From the NCBI RefSeq assembly GCF_963678865.1, contig NZ_OY787459.1, forward strand, positions 1,268,501-1,332,500: 64,000 nucleotides of DNA, written 5' to 3'. Origin of the DNA: Maridesulfovibrio sp. Its GTDB lineage: Bacteria > Desulfobacterota > Desulfovibrionia > Desulfovibrionales > Desulfovibrionaceae. Shown here one piece after another: positions 26,501 through 33,773 of this stretch. Every line of letters starts with the position of its first letter. Within the stretch, counting starts at the first letter, position 1. Made by a program: the position numbers and the translations under genes. The notes under the pieces were generated by a model. That model did not search any database. It was not told the origin of the DNA and worked only from the letters and a program-made list of their open reading frames with translations.

Positions 26501-26592
26501 AAGATCGAAGGAGCTTCCCCGGATATGGAATCAAAAAACTGTTTACCGCGTTCTATTACCTTGCTGTCCAGAGTGGAGACTTCTGCGTTCAT
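23569..26592 (-). CDS. putA: Bifunctional proline dehydrogenase / glutamate-semialdehyde dehydrogenase
   Basis: PutA oxidises proline to glutamate in two steps. The 1007-residue protein has an alpha-helical N-terminal part (1-180), an FAD-dependent proline dehydrogenase barrel (about 180-480, with CIDMEALKYK, RLVKGAYWDYE and the FACASHN block) and an aldehyde dehydrogenase domain (about 530-1000, catalytic C792 in GQKCSAC, EMGGKNG for the Glu). There is no N-terminal ribbon-helix-helix domain, so it is not a self-regulator. AGGAGAGGCAGGT precedes the ATG. The upstream Lrp-family gene, 135 bases away on the same strand, is the likely regulator. Confidence 0.96.
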   Translation of the reverse strand: MNAEVSTLDSKVIERGKQFFDSISGEAPSIFNKGWWTGKVMDWSMKNEDFKVQMFRFVDVLPYLNTSESLSRHIEEYFAGEDSNIPDVLKWGASKTGFGGGLVAKVLNKTIRSNIEGMARQFIIGQKSKEAVKGIRKLRKDGFAFVLDLLGEATVSHEEAAAYRDGYLEVLDAIEKEYKKWDALDASGDLDWGHAPKINVAVKPSAFYSQSKPVDLEGTVQGMMDAIEPVYKKVMDMGGFMCIDMEALKYKEPTVEMYKRFRKKYPDYPHIGIVFQAYLRSVEDDVSDMLNWAREENLPISIRLVKGAYWDYETVLAKQNDWPVPVWTHKPESDMAYERVSKMILENHDICHFACASHNIRTISSVMEVANELGVPEDKYEFQVLYGMAEPVRKGLKNVAKRVRLYCPYGDLIPGMAYLVRRLLENTANESFLKQTFADEADVSRLLENPEITLKRELEAKPPKKKKELPEGELPRFNNFPPADFTVKEERDGFPAAMAKVRQDFGKRYPLYIGGQEVVTEDVLESYNPADPSEIIGSVCQAGIAEVDKAVATAKEAYLDWRDVDHKERAQYLLKASQYLKDNMYDLCALQVLEVGKQWDQAQADVAEAIDFLEYYAREMIRLGAPRRMGNAPGEYSRYFYQGKGVAAVIAPWNFPLAISVGMVSAAIVAGCPVVYKPAGISSAVGYGLVQMFKAAGLPDGVFNYCPGRGSVMGDHLVDHPDVSVIAFTGSMEVGLRIQERAAKVQPGQEQCKKVIAEMGGKNGIIIDDDADLDEAVLGVLYAAFGFQGQKCSACSRVIVLDSIYDRFIHRLKEAAASIKLGPSEDPTNYMGPVVDKAAQKNVLEYCKLAEEEGNVVIKHEAPAEYREKGGCYTPLLVVDGITKEHRIAQEEVFGPVLSIMRANDFDEALDIANSTKFALTGAVYSRSPKHLEKASREFRVGNLYLNKPSVGALVERHSFGGFKMSGVGSKSGGPDYLLQFMDPRLVCENTMRRGFAPISEDDDWVA

Positions 26593-26727
26593 ACCTGCCT
26601 CTCCTTAAGATTTTAAATGGTTCTTCAAAATCAAATTTTGCAGACCGCTCAAAATCATTCCGCACCTGAATCATCAGATAAGAACAGGTCCACACTGCCG
26701 AACCTGTACACGGTATTTTACAGTCTG

Positions 26728-27207
26728 CTATGATTCGTAATCGTCCTCTTCCAGAGGAATAGCCCGAGACTCCTTGATAGTGTTCAATACGATGGTTGAG
26801 TTGGTGTCCCTAACGGTTTCGATTCTTCCAATCTGCCCCAGCATAATGGCCAGTCCGTCGGTATCCTCGCAGCGAACTTTGATAAGATAGCTGTCTCTCC
26901 CCGCGCAGTAATGAACTTCCAGTACTCCGGGTACACGGGAAAGTTCTTCACCGGTGGAGGTGGCGCCCACGCCTTCATTAACGTTCACAAAGATAAAGGC
27001 GGTGAGGGAACGGCCAACGGCCTTGGGATTAACTATGGCTTCATATCCGGTAAGCACGTCTTTACGTTCCAGCTTGCGGACACGCTCAAGTACAGCTGAA
27101 GGGGCCATACCGACCTTACGTGCGATATCAGCGTTAGAGACCCGGCCACTATTCTGAAGTATTGTCAGAATTTTACGATCTGTTTCGTCAATTTTTCTCT
27201 TACTCAT
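26728..27207 (-). CDS. Lrp/AsnC family regulator, probably of putA
   Basis: The 159-residue protein has an N-terminal helix-turn-helix (about 8-55, DRKILTILQNSGRVSNADIA) and a C-terminal RAM ligand domain (about 70-150) with the typical VLEVHYCAGRDSYLIKV strand pair. Proline or another amino acid may be the effector, judged from the neighbouring putA. The last residues are acidic. No Shine-Dalgarno is visible before the ATG, and the predicted promoter would give a 5-6 base leader. Confidence 0.85.
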   Translation of the reverse strand: MSKRKIDETDRKILTILQNSGRVSNADIARKVGMAPSAVLERVRKLERKDVLTGYEAIVNPKAVGRSLTAFIFVNVNEGVGATSTGEELSRVPGVLEVHYCAGRDSYLIKVRCEDTDGLAIMLGQIGRIETVRDTNSTIVLNTIKESRAIPLEEDDYES

Positions 27208-27219
27208 TTGTTTTTTAGA

Positions 27220-27248
27220 ATAAAATTCAATTTTAGAAGTTTTGTCAA
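27220..27248 (-). promoter_or_regulatory. Promoter of the Lrp-family gene, giving a near-leaderless transcript
   Basis: On the minus strand TTGACA (27243-27248) and TTTTAT (27220-27225) are exactly 17 bases apart. A start site about 7 bases beyond the -10 would lie about 6 bases from the ATG. Confidence 0.5.
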
Positions 27249-27787
27249 GAAGATTTTACATTAAAACACACACCTAAACATCAAAAGTTAAGCAAAACAG
27301 TCTTATATGCGAATTATTTTCTATACATCTCCTTGTATACCTGAATTTTTGACTGATGCACACCAAAACATATTACCAATTCATTCATTTGCTGATTAAC
27401 TGATCAAACAAAATTGTCACACATTTTTGTACAACATACATTTTTGTAGTGATTTTCCACAACAAAAAGCATTGAACAACATTAATCGCTAGAGTAAAAA
27501 TGAAAAAACTAATACATCTGGTCGGATTTATTGAAATGCGAAAAACACAATGCAAGTGTCGGGAAGAAGATTGAGACCAAGCGGAGCTTGACGAATTAAG
27601 TTCGCATATTATGTAATAAAACAGAACAAAGCAAGCATTCCGAACATTCTTCGGATCACACAATTTAACACCCTCAAGTTTCGTTTAACTCAAACTTTTT
27701 GCCTCATCCTCTAATAATCCGTAAGCAGTAGCTCCAAGCCCGGCTAAAACAAGAAGCAACTCATTACTAAAACCAGACGAGTCCTCA
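27249..27787. other. AT-rich gap without a recognisable gene
   Basis: I see no convincing coding frame. The stretch holds small inverted repeats: 27441-27468 (TTTTTGTAGTG against CACAACAAAAA), 27578-27590 (CAAGC-GGA-GCTTG) and 27640-27654 (CCGAA-CATTC-TTCGG). A 92-codon open frame on the minus strand has an amino-acid mix (many Cys, Ile, Phe, Ser) unlike a real soluble or membrane protein. Confidence 0.5.
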
Positions 27788-28225
27788 ATGAATGGGAAAA
27801 AAGCACGGCATTACTTTGAAACGGGATACTTATGCGCAGAGAGCGTATTACTGGCAGGCGCCGACATTCTCGAGATAAACAATCCTGCAATCCCGGCCAT
27901 GGCAACCGCTTTCTGCTCCGGGACATCTCGTACACGGGGAACCTGCGGGGCGTATCAGGGAGCCGTTCTGCTGATCAGCATCCTCCATGGCAGAAGTAAC
28001 TCTGGACAAGACTTGGACTTTTGTTATGGACTTGTTCAGGATCTTACAGAATGGTTTAGAAACAATTACGGAACCACTGATTGCCTTCAAATAACAGGAT
28101 GTGACTTCAGCCTGAATTCCGGGCGAAAAAAATTCAAGGAAGAGGGAATCAAGGTCAGCACATGCTACCCCCTTGTGGATAATACAACTGAATTTGTCAC
28201 CAAACTTCTTAAGGAAAATTCTTAA
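27788..28225 (+). CDS. C_GCAxxG_C_C family putative redox protein
   Basis: The 145-residue protein matches this small Cys-rich family. Cys 16 lies in LCAESVL and Cys 43 in FCSGTSR. The signature CGAYQGA follows in RGTCGAYQGAVL near residues 51-62, and further Cys occur at GLVQ (FCYGL), TDCLQITGC and VSTCYP. Such proteins are thought to bind a metal or undergo thiol redox, but no reaction is established. It is followed 5 bases later by an EamA transporter gene, so the two probably share a transcript. The ribosome site is weak. Confidence 0.8.
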   Translation: MNGKKARHYFETGYLCAESVLLAGADILEINNPAIPAMATAFCSGTSRTRGTCGAYQGAVLLISILHGRSNSGQDLDFCYGLVQDLTEWFRNNYGTTDCLQITGCDFSLNSGRKKFKEEGIKVSTCYPLVDNTTEFVTKLLKENS

Positions 28226-28230
28226 TCGAC

Positions 28231-29112
28231 ATGTCATCACCTGCACTGCTCTACTTCAAACTTATCGGCTCAGTAATATTCTGGGGCGGAACATGGATTG
28301 CCGGAAGAATTCTTGCCGGACACCTGACCCCGTATTCTGCTGCATTCCTGCGCTTTTTCTTTGCCACTATTTTCATGTTCTTCCTCAGTTGCCGGGTTAC
28401 AGGTCATAAACCATCCTGCTCCCGCAAAGATATCTTACCGCTTGCTTTCCTCGGTCTGAGCGGGGTTTTCCTGTATAATATACTGTTCTTCAGCGGTTTG
28501 CAGACTGTCAACGCTGGCAGGGCCGCACTTATTATTGCGGCCACACCTACGTTCATCGCCCTTGGCTCGGCCCTGATTTTCAAAGAAAAATTCACTCTAT
28601 GGAAAATTGCCGGATTCTTACTGGCCCTGACCGGGGTCAGCACCATCATCGGACACGGGAATCCCATATCCATACTGACCGAAGGGACCAGTTACGGAGA
28701 TCTATGCATAATAGGATGTGTAATTAGCTGGGCTGCTTATTCACTTGCCGGGAAACCGGTCATGAAAAGGATAAATCCTATTGAGACGGTTTACTGGTCC
28801 TGCCTGTTCGGAGCATTAATGCTTCTGGGACCAGCCCTGTATCATGGACTTGTTTCAGAGATAATCAGTGCATCACTCATAGATTATAGCTGTATACTGT
28901 ATCTTTCCCTACTCGGAACAGGATTAGGATTCAGTTGGTATTTTGAAGCAATACAGGAAATAGGTCCATCCAAGACCGGAATATTCATCAACCTCGTCCC
29001 AGTTACGGCAGTGGCTCTGGGGGCGGTTATGCTTGGCGAGCCCGTTGACCTGTTTCTCGTAACCGGGGGAGCACTGACCATCTTCGGGGTCTGGCTAACC
29101 AACCGCAGCTAG
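28231..29112 (+). CDS. EamA/DMT family transporter
   Basis: The 293-residue integral membrane protein has ten predicted helices in two EamA repeats (about 8-135 and 150-290). The typical first-helix pattern is IGSVIFWGGTWIAGR, and the repeat ends PTFIALGSALIFKEKFTLWK and VTAVALGAVMLGEPV are classic. Substrate is unknown; relatives export amino acids or other metabolites. It is directly after the C_GCAxxG_C_C gene. Confidence 0.85.
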   Translation: MSSPALLYFKLIGSVIFWGGTWIAGRILAGHLTPYSAAFLRFFFATIFMFFLSCRVTGHKPSCSRKDILPLAFLGLSGVFLYNILFFSGLQTVNAGRAALIIAATPTFIALGSALIFKEKFTLWKIAGFLLALTGVSTIIGHGNPISILTEGTSYGDLCIIGCVISWAAYSLAGKPVMKRINPIETVYWSCLFGALMLLGPALYHGLVSEIISASLIDYSCILYLSLLGTGLGFSWYFEAIQEIGPSKTGIFINLVPVTAVALGAVMLGEPVDLFLVTGGALTIFGVWLTNRS

Positions 29113-29157
29113 ACTTTTACAATTTGATGCGCTACGCGCTTTTGATAAATAGATTTA

Positions 29158-29378
29158 GCCTCCGGCAGGAGAAAAGACAGAGACCCTCTACACTCCTTAG
29201 TAGGGCTTTGCCTCCGGAGACATTACATTGCAATTAATTTCAATTAAACGTTCCTCAGCACAGGGTGTGCGAACGTAAATTAAAAACAACAAAACCGGCG
29301 CAACCTTAATAAAAAGTTCTGGGATTCTTAAACCCTTTTCCCAAAAGAGTTTAAGCCCCCGGCAGGGCCGCCGAAGGC
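29158..29378 (+). repeat. Intergenic GCCTCCGGC/GCCGGAGG-bounded element, copy 2
   Basis: A left GCCTCCGGC (29158-29166) and a degenerate right GCCGAAGGC (29370-29378) bound the gap before darP. A further GCCTCCGGA is at 29210-29218. An internal hairpin CTTAAAC-C-CTTTT / AAAAG-A-GTTTAAG lies at 29327-29355. The right end is 9 bases from the darP ATG. Confidence 0.55.
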
Positions 29379-29387
29379 ATACTGAAC

Positions 29388-29903
29388 ATGTACGACGCAG
29401 ATGATTTATATAATGATGAAGAGGAATATTCCGGTCCCAGCAGATCGCAAAAAAAGCGGGATATGACCGCTCTGCAGAATATGGCCGAGAAACTGATGAC
29501 CCTTGGCCCGGAACTGGTCAAAAAATGCGGGTTGCCGGACTACTTTATTGAAGAAGTTCTCGATGCCATGGCCATCAAATCCCATGAAGCAAAACGCCGT
29601 AAAACACAATACATCGGCAAGCTTATACGCGAGGTTGACCCGCAACCGCTCATTGATTTCCTTGAAGACATTGAGACCGGAAACAAAGCCGACAACATGA
29701 AATTCCATGCCCTTGAACAATGGCGCACCAGGCTGATTGAAGGTGATTTTTCCGTACTTGATGAAATTTTGGAGCAACATCCTCAGGCAGACCGCCAGAG
29801 GATTTCACAGTTAGCCCGCAATGCAAGAAAGGAAAAAGAAAAATCCAAGCCTCCCAAGTCCGCACGTGCCCTTTTCAAAACCCTGCGTGAACTATCTGAG
29901 TAA
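29388..29903 (+). CDS. darP: Ribosome-associated protein DarP (YjgA, DUF615)
   Basis: The 171-residue protein matches DarP, which helps late 50S subunit maturation. It has the acidic N-terminus followed by SRSQKKRDMTALQ, then LPDYFIEEVLDAMAIKSHEAKRRK-type blocks (about 62-85), the QYIGKLIR motif and a basic C-terminus. A conserved pattern of charged helices and no Cys or membrane segment fits a cytoplasmic ribosome partner. GAAGG from the repeat element lies 10 bases before the ATG. Confidence 0.9.
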   Translation: MYDADDLYNDEEEYSGPSRSQKKRDMTALQNMAEKLMTLGPELVKKCGLPDYFIEEVLDAMAIKSHEAKRRKTQYIGKLIREVDPQPLIDFLEDIETGNKADNMKFHALEQWRTRLIEGDFSVLDEILEQHPQADRQRISQLARNARKEKEKSKPPKSARALFKTLRELSE

Positions 29904-29997
29904 ACGGGCTTGACTCGGGAAAATTTAATATTACTTTACTTGTGTTGTGAATTAATTCACACTCCCGTTTCCAAGAAAACAATCAAGGAGAAATACC

Positions 29998-30255
29998 GTG
30001 ACTTATACTTTTAGTGGTGTAGAACTGGAAGAAAGAACCTGCCCCCATTGCGGGGAAGAACTCAGCCCCTGGATTGCACCGCCGGAATCCGGCTGGGGTG
30101 TAATCGTGGTCTGCAACAACAATAAATGCCCGCACTACGTCGGTTCGGACTGCGATATCGTCAACAAGCGTGATGATTCCAATCTCGGATGCCGTTATGC
30201 AGAAAACCCTGATAACAATTACACACCGTTCAACCTCCTTGCATGGACAAGATAA
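29998..30255 (+). CDS. Small zinc-ribbon protein of unknown function
   Basis: The GTG start has AAGGAG 8 bases before it. The 85-residue protein has a four-Cys ribbon (C15, C18, C39, C44; CPHCGEE and CNNNKCPHY) with two extra Cys at 52 and 65. Trp and Tyr content is high in the second half. I do not recognise the function. It stands alone between darP and a terminator. Confidence 0.75.
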   Translation: MTYTFSGVELEERTCPHCGEELSPWIAPPESGWGVIVVCNNNKCPHYVGSDCDIVNKRDDSNLGCRYAENPDNNYTPFNLLAWTR

Positions 30256-30277
30256 CAGCACTATAAACACAATAATT

Positions 30278-30313
30278 AAAATCCCCGCAAACTGGTGTTT
30301 GTGGGGATTTTTT
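30278..30313 (+). terminator. Terminator after the small zinc protein gene
   Basis: AAATCCCC(G)CAAAC pairs with GTTTG-TGGGGATTT around TGGT and is followed by TTTT. Confidence 0.9.
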
Positions 30314-30425
30314 ATTTTAAAGTCTCTTTTTCACTGTTTGCGAAAGAAATGACATATTGACAAAGCAAATCACAATTCCTATTCAAAATTCCCGGCTCCG
30401 AAACAACTTTCCCGTGAGGGTCACT

Positions 30426-31313
30426 ATGTCCTTTCTCCAAGCTCAATATGTTGCAGTGGTTGCCCTGCTTACAGCAGTGCTGCTCTGGTCCAGCTCATTT
30501 GTTGCCTTAAAGCTTGCTATGGCGGTATATGACCCCACTTTCGTAATCTTCGGAAGAATGATGCTGGCCACAATCTGCTTCCTGTTTTTTATACCGAATT
30601 TTAAAAAGCAGCCCATCCATAAAGGAGACTTCAAGTGGTTGATCTTTATGGCCTTTTGCGAACCATGCATGTATTTCGTCTTCGAAAGTCAGGCCATAAC
30701 GTATACTTCCGCCTCGCAAGCGGGGATGATTTGCTCTACCCTTCCTCTACTAATGGCTGTTTCTGCACGGTTTATCTTAAAAGAAAAGCTCAGCCGCAGG
30801 ACCCTGATCGGATTTACTCTGGCTGTTTGCGGAGGAATATGGCTTTCCCTTTCCTCAGAATCCACTGAAAACGCGCCCAATCCCATACTTGGAAACTCGC
30901 TTGAGTTTTTGGCCATGTGCTGTGCGGTTGGATACATGACCGTTCTGAAGAAAATGACCGCCCGCTACTCTTCCCTTTTCCTGACCGCATTTCAGGCTTT
31001 TATGGGAGCAATATTTTACCTGCCGCTACTGGCCTTACCTTCCACCGATCTACCTACGGTTTTCGATCCGCTTGCAGCAGGCAGCATTGTTTATCTTGGA
31101 ATAGGTGTAACCATAGGCGGATACGGACTCTACAACTTAGGTATGTCCAAACTTCCGGCCAACCAGACCACCGCCTACATAAACCTGATCCCGGTATTTA
31201 CCCTCTTCTTCGGTTGGCTGATTCTTGATGAAACCTTTACCTCCACGCAATTTCTCGCCGCAGCACTGGTCATGGGCGGGGTTATTTTAAGTCAGGACAG
31301 GAGGCGTGGATAA
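30426..31313 (+). CDS. EamA/DMT family transporter
   Basis: The ATG at 30426 is chosen because GAGGGT lies 5 bases before it, and the protein then starts with a short cytoplasmic tail and the first membrane helix. A TTG 23 codons upstream is not supported. The 295-residue protein has ten helices in two EamA repeats, with LLWSSSFVALKL in the first helix and FTLFFGWLILDETFT near the end. Substrate unknown. It is not closely similar in detail to the other EamA protein at 28.2 kb. Confidence 0.85.
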   Translation: MSFLQAQYVAVVALLTAVLLWSSSFVALKLAMAVYDPTFVIFGRMMLATICFLFFIPNFKKQPIHKGDFKWLIFMAFCEPCMYFVFESQAITYTSASQAGMICSTLPLLMAVSARFILKEKLSRRTLIGFTLAVCGGIWLSLSSESTENAPNPILGNSLEFLAMCCAVGYMTVLKKMTARYSSLFLTAFQAFMGAIFYLPLLALPSTDLPTVFDPLAAGSIVYLGIGVTIGGYGLYNLGMSKLPANQTTAYINLIPVFTLFFGWLILDETFTSTQFLAAALVMGGVILSQDRRRG

Positions 31314-31410
31314 TTTCTCAGGAAATCCCGAAAGAGATCCCCAAGACCTTAAAAGTTATCTCTGAACTGTTTCCAATTTTTAAACTGAGATCAGATGTCC
31401 TGACCGTGAA

Positions 31411-31469
31411 AACCCCAAAATAAAACCGCAATATCTCAAAGTATTGCGGTTTTATTTTGGGGTTTTTAT
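31411..31469. terminator. Bidirectional terminator with a 23-bp perfect stem
   Basis: Arms 31411-31433 and 31442-31464 are perfect inverses around an 8-base loop, with a T-rich end after the plus-strand arm. It lies between the convergent EamA and mqnD genes. Confidence 0.93.
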
Positions 31470-31475
31470 ATTAAA

Positions 31476-32324
31476 TTATATTTCAATGAAAATCGGCAGA
31501 TCAGGCAATTCAATTCCATCCATTCGCGCTGCTTCTTCAAGTAATCTTGAAACAGCCTGTTCTCCTTCTTCTCCGACATCTTCGGAATAGTCGGTAACAA
31601 AAGTCTTGATGTGCTCATGGATCACATCATCATCCATTTCCTGCGCATTTTCTTTAATGTAAGGCCACGCGGATTTTTCATCTATATGAGAAAGCGTGAG
31701 GGATTTACGGATAGCGGCATTGACAAGTGAAGCGGTTTCCGCACCGAGAGAGCGTTTGATGGCGATGGAGCCGAGCGGGATAGGCAGACCGGAAAAATCC
31801 TCCCACCACTGACCAAGATCAGCAAGTCTGGATAAACCGAGAGCTTCATAAGTAAAACGGCCTTCGTGGATAACCACCCCGGCATCAACCTCCCCGTTCT
31901 TAATGGCTGGCATAACCTGATCAAAGACCATCTCCACCAGCTCTATGTTGATTCCTGCTTGGCGACACATAAGGCTGAACAATAAATTTGCGGTTGTATT
32001 GCGTCCCGGTATAGCAACACGCTTGCCATCAAGGTCATCTATGATGCAAGGTGCTCCGGTAAGCAGCAACGGCCCTACGCCACGCCCCATGGCTCCACCG
32101 GCGCGCAGAAGAATATAATCATCCATGATATGCGCTGCGGCATGGACGGAGACCTTACATATGTCCATCCTTCCGGACCGGGCCATGGAATTCAATTCCT
32201 CGACATCAGCGAGGGTGACGTCAAGTTTAAAAGGGTCTATGCTGACTGCCCCGCTTGCGAGGGCATGAAAAATAAACGTATCGTTCGGGCAGGGCGAATA
32301 GCCCAGTTTCAATATTTTGCTCAT
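31476..32324 (-). CDS. mqnD: 1,4-dihydroxy-6-naphthoate synthase
   Basis: MqnD cleaves cyclic dehypoxanthine futalosine to 1,4-dihydroxy-6-naphthoate in menaquinone synthesis. The 282-residue protein has the family opening LGYSPCPNDTFIFHAL and the periplasmic-binding-like fold with RVAIPGRNTTANLL (about residues 105-118) and DAGVVIHEGRFTYE, where the His is the catalytic base in this family. The ATG at 32324 is chosen over a TTG two codons upstream; neither has a clear ribosome site. It is divergent from mqnE across 91 bases. Confidence 0.93.
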   Translation of the reverse strand: MSKILKLGYSPCPNDTFIFHALASGAVSIDPFKLDVTLADVEELNSMARSGRMDICKVSVHAAAHIMDDYILLRAGGAMGRGVGPLLLTGAPCIIDDLDGKRVAIPGRNTTANLLFSLMCRQAGINIELVEMVFDQVMPAIKNGEVDAGVVIHEGRFTYEALGLSRLADLGQWWEDFSGLPIPLGSIAIKRSLGAETASLVNAAIRKSLTLSHIDEKSAWPYIKENAQEMDDDVIHEHIKTFVTDYSEDVGEEGEQAVSRLLEEAARMDGIELPDLPIFIEI

Positions 32325-32363
32325 GGGCAAGGTTTTATATTTTTAAGAGCCGGAAATCCAGTG

Positions 32364-32392
32364 TTGACACGGATGGAAGCGACTTTTATTTA
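32364..32392 (+). promoter_or_regulatory. Promoter of mqnE
   Basis: A perfect TTGACA (32364-32369) is followed after 17 bases by TATTTA (32387-32392), about 24 bases before the mqnE ATG. AAGGTG serves as ribosome site. Confidence 0.5.
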
Positions 32393-32415
32393 CGGCTGAA
32401 CAAAGGTGAATATAA

Positions 32416-33504
32416 ATGATCTCAAAAAACTACTTTAAAGCTGCCGGACTCGAACGTATCCTCGACAAAATTCTTGACGAGGAACGACTTTCCATCGAGG
32501 ACGGGCTTACCCTCTTTAATTGTCCCGACCTTAATGCGCTGGGCGCACTTGCTTCCATCCGCAGACGTCAATTACACGGCAACAAGACATTCTACGTAAT
32601 CAACCGCCACATCAATTATACAAACATCTGTGTGAACGGCTGCCTTTTCTGTGCCTATGCCCGCAAGCCCGGTGAAAAAGGCTCTTTCAAACTCAGCAGG
32701 GAAGACATCCTCGAAAAGCTGAAAAATGCACCAATCCCTCCCCGTGAAGTCCACGTGGTCGGTGGGTGCCATCACGATATTCCGCTATCATTTTTCGAAG
32801 AGACCTTCGTTGAAATCAAAAAAATGCTTCCGCAGTCAGCAATTAAATCCTTCACAGCTGTAGAAATCGACCATTTTTCTAAAGCAGAAGGCATCTCCAC
32901 GGTTGAAGTGCTCAAACGGCTTAAAGCTGCCGGTTCCGAGATGCTTACCGGTGGCGGAGCTGAAATCTTCAACCCGGAAGTACGCGCCAAAATCTGCCCG
33001 GAAAAACTTCCCGGCGAAGATTGGTTACGCATCCACGGAGAAGCCCACGGGCTCGGTTTCACCACCAACTGCACTATGCTCTATGGACATGTGGAATCAT
33101 ATGCCGACAGGATTGATCATCTGGACAGGTTACGCCGCCAACAGGATATTTCCGGTGGTTTTAACTGCCTAATTCCCTTACCCTTCCTGACAGAAAACAG
33201 CAGACTGAAAATTGATAATCCTCTTACTGGGGTTGATGAATTACGTAATATTGCTGTTTGCCGACTCATGCTGGATAACATCCCGCACATCAAGTCCTAC
33301 TGGGTAATGCTCGGCGTAAAGCAGGCGCAGACCGCCCTCCATTTCGGCGCCGACGATTTTGACGGAACCGTTGTCGAGGAAAAAATCGGACATATGGCCG
33401 GAGCAGAATCCGAACAGGGATTGAGCCGAACCGAAATCGAAGAAATGATCATCGGCTGCGGGTTCATCCCGGTCGAACGCGATGCTGCTTTTAATGAAAT
33501 TTAA
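32416..33504 (+). CDS. mqnE: Aminofutalosine synthase (radical SAM)
   Basis: MqnE joins the MqnA product to an adenosyl radical of SAM to make aminodeoxyfutalosine. The 362-residue enzyme has the cluster motif C72-x3-C76-x2-C79 (ICVNGCLFCAY) and the family blocks VHVVGGCHHDIPLSF, TGGGAEIFNPEVR and NPLTGVDELRNIAVCRLML (about 272-290), the last one separating it from MqnC. It is followed by a 269-base repeat element and then mqnC. Confidence 0.94.
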   Translation: MISKNYFKAAGLERILDKILDEERLSIEDGLTLFNCPDLNALGALASIRRRQLHGNKTFYVINRHINYTNICVNGCLFCAYARKPGEKGSFKLSREDILEKLKNAPIPPREVHVVGGCHHDIPLSFFEETFVEIKKMLPQSAIKSFTAVEIDHFSKAEGISTVEVLKRLKAAGSEMLTGGGAEIFNPEVRAKICPEKLPGEDWLRIHGEAHGLGFTTNCTMLYGHVESYADRIDHLDRLRRQQDISGGFNCLIPLPFLTENSRLKIDNPLTGVDELRNIAVCRLMLDNIPHIKSYWVMLGVKQAQTALHFGADDFDGTVVEEKIGHMAGAESEQGLSRTEIEEMIIGCGFIPVERDAAFNEI

Positions 33505-33508
33505 GAAT

Positions 33509-33760
33509 GCCTCCGGCGCCCCTTCGGGGACCAGAAAAACTTTTTGAAAAAAGATTCTCTGGTCTCTTCAAAAACTTTTAATAGTTTTGGTCAGTCATTA
33601 AGTTTCTTGACTGGCACTGACAATATTTAAAAAAGGGTTAATTTTTAAATTCACCCTAATCTTCATAAGCCACTGACGCGAAGCCCGTTAAAAAGTTTTG
33701 ATGGGGGAGTCCAGAGGGGGAAACTTTTCCCGAAAGTTTCCCCCTCTGGCCGCCGGAGGC
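33509..33760 (+). repeat. Intergenic GCCTCCGGCG/CGCCGGAGGC-bounded element, copy 3 (best preserved)
   Basis: Nearly all of the mqnE-mqnC gap lies between the perfect 10-base inverse ends GCCTCCGGCG (33509-33518) and CGCCGGAGGC (33751-33760). Just inside the left end is an imperfect hairpin with ACCAGA/TCTGGT arms (about 33530-33577). Just inside the right end is a perfect 17-bp stem (33711-33727 with 33733-33749). It contains no gene. Confidence 0.75.
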
Positions 33761-33773
33761 AAAAAGGTGCAAT

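Noticed and set aside
27385-27663. A 92-codon open frame in the AT-rich gap, minus strand
   Set aside because: No ribosome site and implausible amino-acid composition.
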